Shown piece by piece: positions 1-7,831 of a stretch of 64,000 nt of DNA. A program made the translations under genes and the position numbers. The number at the start of each line of letters is the position of its first letter. Positions within the stretch are counted from its first letter, which is position 1. Below the pieces are notes generated by a model. The model was not told the origin of the DNA. It saw only the letters and a list, made by a program, of their open reading frames with translations, and ran no database searches. This DNA is from an uncultured Sphingomonas sp. (GTDB lineage: Bacteria; Pseudomonadota; Alphaproteobacteria; Sphingomonadales; Sphingomonadaceae). The stretch is taken from assembly GCF_934560975.1 (NCBI RefSeq), contig NZ_CAKTFO010000004.1, forward strand, positions 1 through 64,000, read 5' to 3'.

Positions 1-1761
1 CGCATGATGGACGGCCGCCGCTGGTCCGACGGCCTGCACCAGGCTGTGGAGGCCAAGGAAGGCGTGAATATCGAGCCTGAGAACCAGACGCTCGCCTCCA
101 TAACCTTCCAGAACTATTTCCGCATGTATCCTAAGCTGTCGGGCATGACCGGCACGGCCTCCACCGAGGCGCACGAATTCTACCAGATCTACAAGATGAA
201 CGTGGTCACCATCCCGACCCACGTTCCCGTCCAGCGCAAGGACGATGTGGACGAATTCTACAAGAATATGGGCGACAAGTTCGCGGCCATCACCCGCGCC
301 GTCCGCGATGCGCAGGAGCGTGGCCAGCCGGTGCTGGTCGGCACCGTGTCGATCGAGAAGTCCGAACTCCTGTCCGAATATTTCACGCGCGAAGGGATCG
401 CCCACAGCGTGCTGAACGCGCGCTATCACGAGCAGGAGGCCACGATCGTCGCTCAGGCCGGACGCCTGAACGCGGTCACGATCGCCACCAACATGGCGGG
501 CCGCGGCACGGACATCCAGCTGGGCGGCAATCTGGAACTGCGTCTTGCCGCCGAGCATCCCGAACTCCAGCCGGGTACGCCGGAACATGACGCGGCCGCG
601 GCGCGCATCCGGGCCGAAATCACGGCGGAGAAGGAGCAGGTGCTGGCCAGCGGCGGCCTGTTCGTGCTCGGCACCGAACGGCATGAAAGCCGCCGGATCG
701 ACAATCAGCTGCGCGGCCGTTCGGGCCGCCAGGGCGATCCGGGGCTCAGCCGCTTCTACCTCAGCCTGGATGACGACCTGCTGCGCATCTTCGGCCCGCA
801 GACCATGTTCTCCAAGATGGTCAATTCCAACCTGGAGGAAGGCGAGGCGATCGTCAGCCCCTGGATTGCGAAGGCCATCCAGACCGCGCAGCGCAAGGTG
901 GAGGCGCGCAATTACGACATCCGCAAGCAGGTGGTCGAATATGACGACGTCATGAACGACCAGCGCAAGGTGGTGTACGAACAGCGCTCCGACATCATGG
1001 ACGCGGCCAGCGTGGACGATGTGGTGGCCGACATGCGCTCGGAAACGGTGAATGCGATCATCGCCGATGCCTGCCCGCCGGGTTCCTATCCCGAGCAGTG
1101 GGACGTGGAGGGGCTGAAGGCCCGCGCGACCGACATCCTCGGCACGGAACCCCCCGTGGCAGACTGGCTGAGGGAGGAGATGGTCGAGCCCGAACTGCTG
1201 GGCGAGCGCCTTTCCGCCATGATCGACGCCAACACGACCGAACGGGTTGCGGAGATCGGCGAGGAAAGCTGGGCCGGGATCGAGAAGAATGTCCTGCTCC
1301 AGACCCTGGACCATCACTGGAAGGAGCATCTGGCGACCTTGGATGCGCTGCGTCAGGTCATCCACCTGCGTGCTTATGCGCAGAAGACGCCGATCAACGA
1401 ATATAAGCAGGAGGCGTTCGCTTTGTTCGAGCGTATGCTGGGTGCGATCCGCGAGGATGTGACCCGCACGCTCGGCAACATCCGCTTCAACTTCCCGGCG
1501 CAGCCCGAAATGCCGAGCATGCCGGACATCTTCACCACCACCCACATCGATCCGCTGACCGGCCGCGACGACACGTTCGACCGCGATGCGTCGTCCCTCG
1601 GCCTGGTGACGACGCGCTTGCCACCGTTACAGATGCCGCAACCCGATCTGCCGATGCCGGAAGGAGCGACGGGGGACGACTGGGAAAGCCGCATCAGCCG
1701 CAATGCGCCGTGCCCCTGCGGATCGGGCCGTAAGTACAAGCACTGCCACGGCCAGCTGTAA
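1..1761 (+). CDS. secA: Preprotein translocase ATPase SecA, 3' part (5' end outside the window)
   Basis: SecA is the motor ATPase that drives unfolded preproteins through SecYEG. The reading frame is open from base 1, so about 586 residues are present; full SecA is usually about 900. The first nucleotide-binding domain and most of the preprotein cross-linking domain are missing. Visible are the second helicase domain (GTVSIEKSE near 115, ATNMAGRGTDIQLGG near 165, RIDNQLRGRSGRQGDPG near 230), the helical scaffold/wing region, and a C-terminal zinc-binding tail CPCGSGRKYKHCHG that binds SecB and lipids in the family. A short GC hairpin follows the stop codon. The truncation is due only to the window edge; the visible part shows no frame damage. 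Confidence 0.98.
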   Translation, partial: RMMDGRRWSDGLHQAVEAKEGVNIEPENQTLASITFQNYFRMYPKLSGMTGTASTEAHEFYQIYKMNVVTIPTHVPVQRKDDVDEFYKNMGDKFAAITRAVRDAQERGQPVLVGTVSIEKSELLSEYFTREGIAHSVLNARYHEQEATIVAQAGRLNAVTIATNMAGRGTDIQLGGNLELRLAAEHPELQPGTPEHDAAAARIRAEITAEKEQVLASGGLFVLGTERHESRRIDNQLRGRSGRQGDPGLSRFYLSLDDDLLRIFGPQTMFSKMVNSNLEEGEAIVSPWIAKAIQTAQRKVEARNYDIRKQVVEYDDVMNDQRKVVYEQRSDIMDAASVDDVVADMRSETVNAIIADACPPGSYPEQWDVEGLKARATDILGTEPPVADWLREEMVEPELLGERLSAMIDANTTERVAEIGEESWAGIEKNVLLQTLDHHWKEHLATLDALRQVIHLRAYAQKTPINEYKQEAFALFERMLGAIREDVTRTLGNIRFNFPAQPEMPSMPDIFTTTHIDPLTGRDDTFDRDASSLGLVTTRLPPLQMPQPDLPMPEGATGDDWESRISRNAPCPCGSGRKYKHCHGQL

Positions 1762-1776
1762 CGGGCAGATCGGCCG

Positions 1777-1798
1777 GGAGCGGTGACTGTGCCGCTCC
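1777..1798 (+). terminator. Hairpin downstream of secA
   Basis: A perfect 7-bp stem (GGAGCGG / CCGCTCC) with an 8-nt loop lies 15 bp after the secA stop. No T-tract follows, so it is a possible weak or factor-assisted terminator rather than a clear intrinsic one. Confidence 0.35.
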
Positions 1799-1840
1799 TG
1801 ATGGCGGGCGGTTGACGGCTCCGCTGACGTCGAAGCCTGT

Positions 1841-1924
1841 CCGTGCTCCCGCAAAGGCGGGAGCCCAGGAGTTCCGAGCGGCGCCCTTGCGGCCGCTGCG
1901 CTCGCGGCCTCCGCGGGAGCACGG
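1841..1924. repeat. Palindromic repeat pair (BIME-like)
   Basis: The element is bounded by a perfect 12-bp inverted repeat: CCGTGCTCCCGC at 1841-1852 and GCGGGAGCACGG at 1913-1924. The left arm also folds into its own hairpin (CTCCCGC, loop AAAG, GCGGGAG, 1846-1863). This sequence type resembles intergenic repeats common in sphingomonads. Apart from this element and the hairpin above, the 370-bp stretch 1762-2131 shows no convincing gene; a 194-codon frame starting at 2012 runs antisense through the next gene and looks like a shadow. Confidence 0.6.
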
Positions 1925-2131
1925 CTTAAGCCAGGCTGGTCGATCGCTATAGCCTAGTCAGGCGAGCATAATGGCTCACACCACGCGGTTGACCTACGCC
2001 ACCATCACCAGATGGCATCGCCACTGCTCGGCTGGCTATTCCTGCGCCAGCCGTCTCCGCCTTGTGTCATCCTGAAAGCACGGAAGCCGCCGCTGCTCTG
2101 CAGACGGGGCGGCCTGAACTCGCTTCCTTGG

Positions 2132-2410
2132 TCAGGTGCGCTTGAACGGCTTCAGCGCGTACCAGACGTACCCGACTGTTGCCGCCAGGATGGCGATGGC
2201 CAAAGCGTGGAACAGGTAATCCGGTGCACCATTCTCGCCATGCTTGACAGCTTCGTTGCCGACATAATTGGCGAGCGCGCAGCCCACGGAGGCGGCAAGA
2301 TATTGCCATATCGAATCCTGCGGCTCGCCCGCGCCGGACGAACGCTGCAAGAACAGCACGATCAGGCCGGCAAAAATTGCAACCGTCACCCAGTCGTACA
2401 CTGTTTCCAC
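2132..2410 (-). CDS. Small membrane protein resembling the XrtV sorting system accessory protein
   Basis: A 92-residue, mostly hydrophobic protein with about three membrane helices: an N-terminal one (VYDWVTVAIFAGLIVLFLQR), one near 35-50 and one near 68-88. From memory, the opening TVYDWVTVAIFAGL matches small proteins annotated in sphingomonads as XrtV exosortase-system accessory proteins; I could not check this. The GTG start at 2410 is chosen because GGGAGGA sits about 8 nt upstream; an upstream ATG at 2467 would add 19 atypical residues and lacks that site. No exosortase or PEP-CTERM substrate lies nearby, so the role is inferred from family resemblance only. Confidence 0.6.
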   Translation of the reverse strand: METVYDWVTVAIFAGLIVLFLQRSSGAGEPQDSIWQYLAASVGCALANYVGNEAVKHGENGAPDYLFHALAIAILAATVGYVWYALKPFKRT

Positions 2411-2538
2411 GCGCTTATTCCTCCCTGTTGCGGGCGCGTGCTTGCCATACAAGCGGGCGTTCATCAATCGCCCAACAGGTTCTGCGTTGCCTTCGCCACC
2501 TGCTTCGGCAACCTTTGTCGGAATAGGGGGGGCAGCAT

Positions 2539-3861
2539 ATGGCCGGAACGACGACAGGAATGGCTGCGGAAGAGGCCATGCGTGACCAGGGGCTGACGCG
2601 CGGCGTCGGGTTGTGGAGCTTCACCGGCAGCATCGTCAACGGCGTGGTCGGCGCGGGCATCTTCGGACTGCCGGCGGCGATGGCGGCGGCGGCGGGCGGC
2701 CTCGCGCCCCTCGCCTACCTCGCCGTGGCGGTGGTGATGGGCGCGGTCGTGATCTGCTTCGCCGAAGCCGGTAGCCGGGTGCCCACCAGCGGCGGCGCGT
2801 ATGGCACGGTGGAAGCCGCGTTCGGCAAGGGCGCGGGCTTTCTCACCGGCATGTATATGTGGCTGGCAAGCGTACTGGCCTGCGGTGGCATCGCCGCGGC
2901 CTTGTGCGATGCGCTCGCGATCCTGGTCCCGGCACTGTCCGGCATCAGTCCAAGGCTGGCGATCCTGGCCGTGATCTTCGTCCTGATCCCGTGGGTCAAC
3001 GTGCGCAGCACCGGGCTGGCGGCGGCGGTGATCGCGTGGGGCACGCTGATCAAGCTGGTGCCTCTGGCCGTGTTCGTGCTGGTGGGCGGTGCCGTCCTGC
3101 TCGCGGGTCACGATGCTCCGGTCGCGACCGAAGCGGGGCAAGGCGGCCACTTCGCTGAAGCGATGATCCTGGCCCTGTTCGCTTTTTGCGGAATGGAGAC
3201 GCCGCTCGGTGCCAGCGGAGAAGTGTCCGATCCGGTGCGCACAGTGCCGCGCGCGACCATCCTGGCGATGCTGTTCGTGCTGGTCCTGTATGTGGCGATC
3301 CAGATGGTGGCGCAGGGGCTGCTTGGGCCCGCACTCGGCGGTTCGGCGGAACCGTTGGCGGACGGGATGCGGCGGATCAGCCCGGCGCTCGGCCTCGTCC
3401 TGCTGGCGGGCGGTATCCTGTCGCGCTTCGTCTGGATCGGCAGCGACATTCTGGGCGCGCCGCGCGTGCTGTTTGCCTTCGCCCGCGATGGAATGCTGCC
3501 GGCCGCCCTGGGGCGCACGCATCCGCGCTTTGCGACGCCGCATGTCGCGATCTGGGTCCATTCGCTGATCGCGGTCGTGCTGGCAGCGACCGGCACCTTC
3601 ACCCGGCTCGCTATCCTATCCACCCTGGCGACCGCGGGCTTGTATTTCCTGGCCTGTGCCGCCGCGCTCGCGCTCCGGCGGCGCGACGTGGCCATCCTCG
3701 GCCAGCCCCTGACGTTCCGTGTCCTGCCGGTCGCCGCAGCGTTGGGCATGGTGAGCATGGTGGTGCTGATCGCCATCGCCAAGTGGGCGGAGATTGCCGG
3801 CTTCGTGGCCGTGACGATCAGCAGCCTGGCGCTGTACGCGGTCATGCGGCCCCGGCGCTGA
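2539..3861 (+). CDS. APC-superfamily amino acid/polyamine permease
   Basis: A 440-residue inner-membrane transporter with about 12 predicted helices and a short cytoplasmic N-terminus. The first helix carries the glycine-rich signature GAGIFGLPAAMAAAAGG (about residues 38-54) that binds the substrate backbone in the amino acid-polyamine-organocation superfamily. GSRVPTSGGAYGTVEAAFGK follows helix 2, as in APC transporters. The overall pattern fits basic amino acid or polyamine antiporters, but the substrate cannot be read from sequence. The ATG at 2539 follows a G-rich stretch. It stands alone, divergent from the small membrane protein and converging on mfd, so the context gives no substrate clue. 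Confidence 0.88.
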   Translation: MAGTTTGMAAEEAMRDQGLTRGVGLWSFTGSIVNGVVGAGIFGLPAAMAAAAGGLAPLAYLAVAVVMGAVVICFAEAGSRVPTSGGAYGTVEAAFGKGAGFLTGMYMWLASVLACGGIAAALCDALAILVPALSGISPRLAILAVIFVLIPWVNVRSTGLAAAVIAWGTLIKLVPLAVFVLVGGAVLLAGHDAPVATEAGQGGHFAEAMILALFAFCGMETPLGASGEVSDPVRTVPRATILAMLFVLVLYVAIQMVAQGLLGPALGGSAEPLADGMRRISPALGLVLLAGGILSRFVWIGSDILGAPRVLFAFARDGMLPAALGRTHPRFATPHVAIWVHSLIAVVLAATGTFTRLAILSTLATAGLYFLACAAALALRRRDVAILGQPLTFRVLPVAAALGMVSMVVLIAIAKWAEIAGFVAVTISSLALYAVMRPRR

Positions 3862-3886
3862 CGGGCGGCACGGCCCCCGCCGTCAG
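3858..3886. terminator. Bidirectional hairpin between the permease and mfd
   Basis: CTGACGG (3858-3864) pairs with CCGTCAG (3880-3886), extended inward by CGG/CCG around a one-base bulge. It overlaps the permease stop codon and lies between two convergent genes, so it may end transcription from both sides. There is no strong T-tract. Confidence 0.4.
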
Positions 3887-3902
3887 CCTTGCCGCATCGG
3901 GA

Positions 3903-6900
3903 CTAGCCGACGATCTTGGCCAGCCCCTTGGACAATTGCAGCGCGCCGTTCAACTGAGCCGCCGCGTCGGGCCAGTTGCGTTGGATCACCAGCTTGCTGT
4001 CCGGCCGCAGCTTGGCCGTGCCCTTCAGCCGATCGACATAGGCCAACAATCCCGGCAGATCGGGGAAATTATCCTCGAAGAAGGTGACCAGCGCGCCCTT
4101 CGGCCCAACGTCCAGCTTGGCGACGCAGGCTTTCTTGGCGTTCAGCTTGGTCTCGATCACCTTCAGCAGGTTGGCCGTGGGTTCGGGCAGGGGGCCGAAC
4201 CGGTCGATCAGTTCGGCCGCGAACCCTTCGATCTGCTGCTTGTCCTCCAGCTCGTTCATGCGGCGGTAGAGGCCCATGCGCAGATCGAGATCGGGGACAT
4301 ATTCGTCCGGGATCATGATCGGCGCGTCGACCGAGATTTGCGGCGAGAATTCGCGATTGCGCGCGGCCTCCGCCAGGCCGCCCGCCTTGGCCTCGATGAT
4401 CGCATCCTCCAGCATCGACTGGTAAAGTTCGAAGCCCACTTCCTTGATGTGGCCCGATTGCTCGTCGCCCAGCAGGTTGCCCGCGCCGCGGATGTCGAGA
4501 TCGTGGCTTGCCAGCTGGAAGCCCGCACCAAGCGTGTCGAGGTTCTGCAGAATGTGCAGCCTTTTTTCCGCCGTCTCGGTGATCAGCCGGTTGGGCGGGG
4601 TGGTGAGATAGGCATAGGCGCGCGTCTTGGACCGGCCGACGCGTCCCCGGATCTGGTACAATTGCGCCAACCCGAAGCGGTCCGCGCGATGCACGATCAT
4701 CGTATTGGCGGAGGGGATGTCGAGCCCGCTTTCGATGATGGTGGTGGACACCAGCACCTCGAACTTCTTGTCGTAGAAGGCGCTCATCCGCTCTTCCACC
4801 TCGCTCGCAGCCATTTGTCCGTGGGCGACCACGTAGCGGACCTCCGGCACTTCCTTGCGCAGGAACTCCTCGATGTCAGGCAAATCGGCGACGCGCGGCG
4901 CCACGAAGAAGCTCTGCCCGCCGCGATAATGTTCGCGCAACAGGGCCTCACGGATGACGACCGGGTCCCACGGCGCCACATAGGTGCGTACCGCCAGACG
5001 ATCGACCGGCGGCGTCTGGATCACCGACAATTCGCGCAGGCCCGACATCGCCATCTGCAGCGTGCGCGGGATCGGCGTGGCGGTCAGCGTCAGGACGTGC
5101 ACGTCCGCCTTCAGGCTCTTCAGCCGTTCCTTGTGGGTGACGCCGAAACGCTGTTCCTCGTCGACGATGACCAGCCCCAGCCGCTTGAAGTCGATCCCCT
5201 TGGCGAGGATGGCGTGAGTGCCCACCACGATGTCGATCGTGCCGGCGGCCATGCCTTCCTTGGTGCGCTTGACCTCGGCGGTGGTGACCAGGCGGGACAG
5301 GCGGCCGACTTCCAGCGGGAAACCCCGCATCCGTTCCACGAAGTTGGTATAATGTTGACGGGCGAGCAGGGTAGTGGGGCAGACCACCGCCACCTGCATT
5401 CCCGCCATCGCCGCGACGAACGCCGCGCGCAACGCCACCTCGGTCTTGCCGAATCCGACATCACCCACGACCAGCCGGTCCATCGGCCTTCCGGCGGAGA
5501 GGTCGCCCAGCGCATCGTCGATCGCGCGATCCTGGTCGTCCGTCTCCTGGTACGGGAAGCGATCGGCGAAGGCGGCGTAGGCCGTATCGCTCTGCGCCAC
5601 CTCGGCCGCGCGCAGAGCACGCTGCGCGGCGGTGGCGATCAGCTCACCCGCAATCTCGCGGATGCGCTCCTTCATGGTGGCCTTGCGCCGCTGCCACGCC
5701 TCGCCGCCGAGACGATCGAGGCTCGCCCCTTCCTCGCTGCCATAGCGGGTCAGGACTTCCAGATTCTCCACCGGCACGTAGAGTTTGTCGCCGCCGGCAT
5801 ATTCCACCGCGACGCAATCATGCGCCACCTTGCTGACCGGCACCTGGGTCAGCCCGCCATATTTGCCGATGCCGTGGTCGCGATGGACCACCAGGTCACC
5901 AGGCGAGAGCGTCGCCAGTTCGTTGAGGAACGCGTCGGTCGACTTGCGCCGCCGCTGCCGCCGCACCAGCCGGTCGCCCAGCATGTCCTGCTCGGTCAAC
6001 AACGCCACGTCAGGCGTGGTGAAGCCATGGTCGAGCGGCAGCACCGTCAGCGCGGTGGTGCCCGGCCGGAATGCGTTGCCCAGCGCATCCTGCCAGTCGT
6101 CGGCCAGCATCGCGCCATCCAGCCCATGGTCGTTGAGCAGCCCCGCCAGCCGCTCGCGCGCGCCCGCCGAATAGCTCGCCAGCACGACCTTGCGCTTCGT
6201 CCGGCCGAGTTCGCGGACATGCGCCACCACCGCCTCGTAGACGTTGGCGTTCTGCGTGCGTTCGGGCGTGAAATCGCGCGGGCCGTCCACGCCGAAGTCG
6301 ATCACACGATCGCTCTCGGGCTCGTGGAATGGTGTGGTCAGGTGGATCGGGCGATCACGCACCGCTTCCTGCCATTCCCGCTCGGTCAGGTAGAGCGCGC
6401 TCGGCTCCAGCGGGCGGTAGCTGCCGGGATCCTTGGTCTGGGCGCGCTTGCGATTCTCGTAATAATCGGTGGTGGATTCGAAGCGCGATGCCGCCGCGCC
6501 GTCCGCGCCCGAATCGCGAACGATCAGATCATCGTCGGAGAGATGGTCGAACAGGGTCGCCAGCCGCTCTTCCAGCAAGGGCAGCCAATGCTCCATCCCG
6601 GCCAGGCGACGCCCCTCGGACAGCGCCTGATACAGCGGGTCGCCGGTGGCGGTGGCGCCGAACTTCTCGCGATAGCGGCTGCGGAATCGCTTGATGCCGT
6701 CCGCATCCAGCAGCGCCTCGGACGCGGGCAGCAGGGTGAAGCCGGCCATCGTGGCGGTGGTGCGCTGATCCTCCGGGTTGAACTGACGGACGGTCTCGAT
6801 CTCGTCCCCGAAGAAGTCGAGCCGCAGCGCCAGGCTCTCGCCGGCGGGAAACAGGTCCACCAGCCCGCCGCGCACCGCATATTCGCCCGCCTCGTGGACG

Positions 6901-7364
6901 GTGTCGGACCGCATATAGCCGTTGGCGTGCAGCAGCTCCGCCAGCGCATCGCGGTCGATCCGCTCGCCCGGTGCCAGCGTGGCGGACAGCTGGCGGACGC
7001 GGAACGGGGTCAAGGTACGCTGGGTGGCGGCGTTGACGGTGGTGATCAGCAGCTGCGGCGTGTCGCGCTTGCGCTGGAGCGCGTGCAATGCGGCCAGCCG
7101 TTCGGAGGTGGAGCGCAGGGATGGCGAGGCGCGATCATAGGCCAGCACGTCCCAGGCGGGGAAGGTGATCACCTCCAGCTCGGGCGCGAAGTAGCGGGCA
7201 TTGTCCGCCAGCGCGCGCATCGCGGTTTCGTCGGGCGCGATGAATACCGCGCGGCCCTTCGCCGCACGCGCCAAATCCGCCATCAGCCATGGCAGGAAGC
7301 CCGCGGGCGCACCCGCCAGTGTCAGTTGCTCGCCCGTGTTCAGAATGCGTTGAAGGTCAGCCAT
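3903..7364 (-). CDS. mfd: Transcription-repair coupling factor Mfd
   Basis: Mfd recognises RNA polymerase stalled at a lesion, pushes it off the DNA and recruits UvrA. The 1153-residue length is normal. The N-terminal half is the UvrB-like module, followed by the RNA polymerase-interacting domain, where LSPGDLVVHRDHGIGKYGGL is typical. The superfamily 2 translocase motor shows GDVGFGKTEVALRA (near 630), DEEQRFG (near 735) and RADRFGLAQLYQIRGRVGRS (near 900). The C-terminal autoinhibitory TRCF domain is present. Transcribed on the minus strand downstream of sdhE across a palindromic repeat pair, a neighbourhood known in alphaproteobacteria. Confidence 0.98.
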   Translation of the reverse strand: MADLQRILNTGEQLTLAGAPAGFLPWLMADLARAAKGRAVFIAPDETAMRALADNARYFAPELEVITFPAWDVLAYDRASPSLRSTSERLAALHALQRKRDTPQLLITTVNAATQRTLTPFRVRQLSATLAPGERIDRDALAELLHANGYMRSDTVHEAGEYAVRGGLVDLFPAGESLALRLDFFGDEIETVRQFNPEDQRTTATMAGFTLLPASEALLDADGIKRFRSRYREKFGATATGDPLYQALSEGRRLAGMEHWLPLLEERLATLFDHLSDDDLIVRDSGADGAAASRFESTTDYYENRKRAQTKDPGSYRPLEPSALYLTEREWQEAVRDRPIHLTTPFHEPESDRVIDFGVDGPRDFTPERTQNANVYEAVVAHVRELGRTKRKVVLASYSAGARERLAGLLNDHGLDGAMLADDWQDALGNAFRPGTTALTVLPLDHGFTTPDVALLTEQDMLGDRLVRRQRRRKSTDAFLNELATLSPGDLVVHRDHGIGKYGGLTQVPVSKVAHDCVAVEYAGGDKLYVPVENLEVLTRYGSEEGASLDRLGGEAWQRRKATMKERIREIAGELIATAAQRALRAAEVAQSDTAYAAFADRFPYQETDDQDRAIDDALGDLSAGRPMDRLVVGDVGFGKTEVALRAAFVAAMAGMQVAVVCPTTLLARQHYTNFVERMRGFPLEVGRLSRLVTTAEVKRTKEGMAAGTIDIVVGTHAILAKGIDFKRLGLVIVDEEQRFGVTHKERLKSLKADVHVLTLTATPIPRTLQMAMSGLRELSVIQTPPVDRLAVRTYVAPWDPVVIREALLREHYRGGQSFFVAPRVADLPDIEEFLRKEVPEVRYVVAHGQMAASEVEERMSAFYDKKFEVLVSTTIIESGLDIPSANTMIVHRADRFGLAQLYQIRGRVGRSKTRAYAYLTTPPNRLITETAEKRLHILQNLDTLGAGFQLASHDLDIRGAGNLLGDEQSGHIKEVGFELYQSMLEDAIIEAKAGGLAEAARNREFSPQISVDAPIMIPDEYVPDLDLRMGLYRRMNELEDKQQIEGFAAELIDRFGPLPEPTANLLKVIETKLNAKKACVAKLDVGPKGALVTFFEDNFPDLPGLLAYVDRLKGTAKLRPDSKLVIQRNWPDAAAQLNGALQLSKGLAKIVG

Positions 7365-7381
7365 TCACTCGATCATCGTCG

Positions 7382-7477
7382 CCCTGCGGAGGCAGGGACC
7401 TGTCGCGTTCACCGCAGCCACGCCGCCGACGCCAGCGGAGACTGACACCGGCGATATGGCCCCTGCCTCCGCAAGGG
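7382..7477. repeat. Palindromic repeat pair between sdhE and mfd
   Basis: Two oppositely oriented units: CCCTGCGGAGGCAGGG at 7382-7397 (6-bp hairpin, 4-nt loop) and CCCTGCCTCCGCAAGGG at 7461-7477. The second is the reverse complement of the first apart from one extra base. This is the arrangement of a bacterial interspersed mosaic element. It fills most of the 124-bp gap between sdhE and mfd. The unit sequence differs from the pair at 1841-1924. Confidence 0.65.
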
Positions 7478-7488
7478 CGCGGACACCG

Positions 7489-7755
7489 TCACTTCTCGAT
7501 CGGCACGTAATCCAGCACGCACAGGCGATCCATCATCGGGCCTGCCCAACGATCCGGCACCGGGATGGTGCCGATCGCCCAGCCCATGATGTCGACATCC
7601 TGTTCTTCCAGAAACGCTTCGAACCAGTCGATCTGCCCGTCGTCCCATTCGGGCGAGAAACGGTCGAAGAAGCCGCCCACCATCAGGTCGGCCTCCTTGG
7701 TGCCACGATGCCACGCGCGGAAGCGGAGGCGCTTGAGGCGGATGTCGCGGTCCAT
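7489..7755 (-). CDS. sdhE: Succinate dehydrogenase flavinylation/assembly factor SdhE
   Basis: An 88-residue protein of the SdhE/Sdh5 (DUF339) family, which promotes covalent attachment of FAD to the succinate dehydrogenase flavoprotein. The family hallmark RGTKEAD (the RGxxE motif) is at residues 17-23, in the surface that contacts the flavoprotein, followed by the acidic helical region FLEEQDVDIMGWAIG. Family length is about 80-95 residues. It lies upstream of mfd on the same strand and divergent from recG, a conserved alphaproteobacterial arrangement without obvious functional link. The sdh genes themselves are not in this window. Confidence 0.93.
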   Translation of the reverse strand: MDRDIRLKRLRFRAWHRGTKEADLMVGGFFDRFSPEWDDGQIDWFEAFLEEQDVDIMGWAIGTIPVPDRWAGPMMDRLCVLDYVPIEK

Positions 7756-7831
7756 GTTTCTCCAACGGCAAATGATCGGCCACCGCTTGGCGGCGCCGGG
7801 ATCGAGGGGCTAAGGCTGGTCTCATCTAGCC

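Noticed and set aside
2012..2596. A 194-codon plus-strand frame after secA
   Set aside because: It runs antisense through the small membrane protein, whose GTG has a strong ribosome binding site; the translation is low in hydrophobic structure.
3186..7445. A 1419-codon open frame on the plus strand antisense to mfd
   Set aside because: Its translation is rich in Arg, His, Gln and Ala without domains, and mfd on the other strand is complete. Long antisense frames are expected in GC-rich coding DNA.
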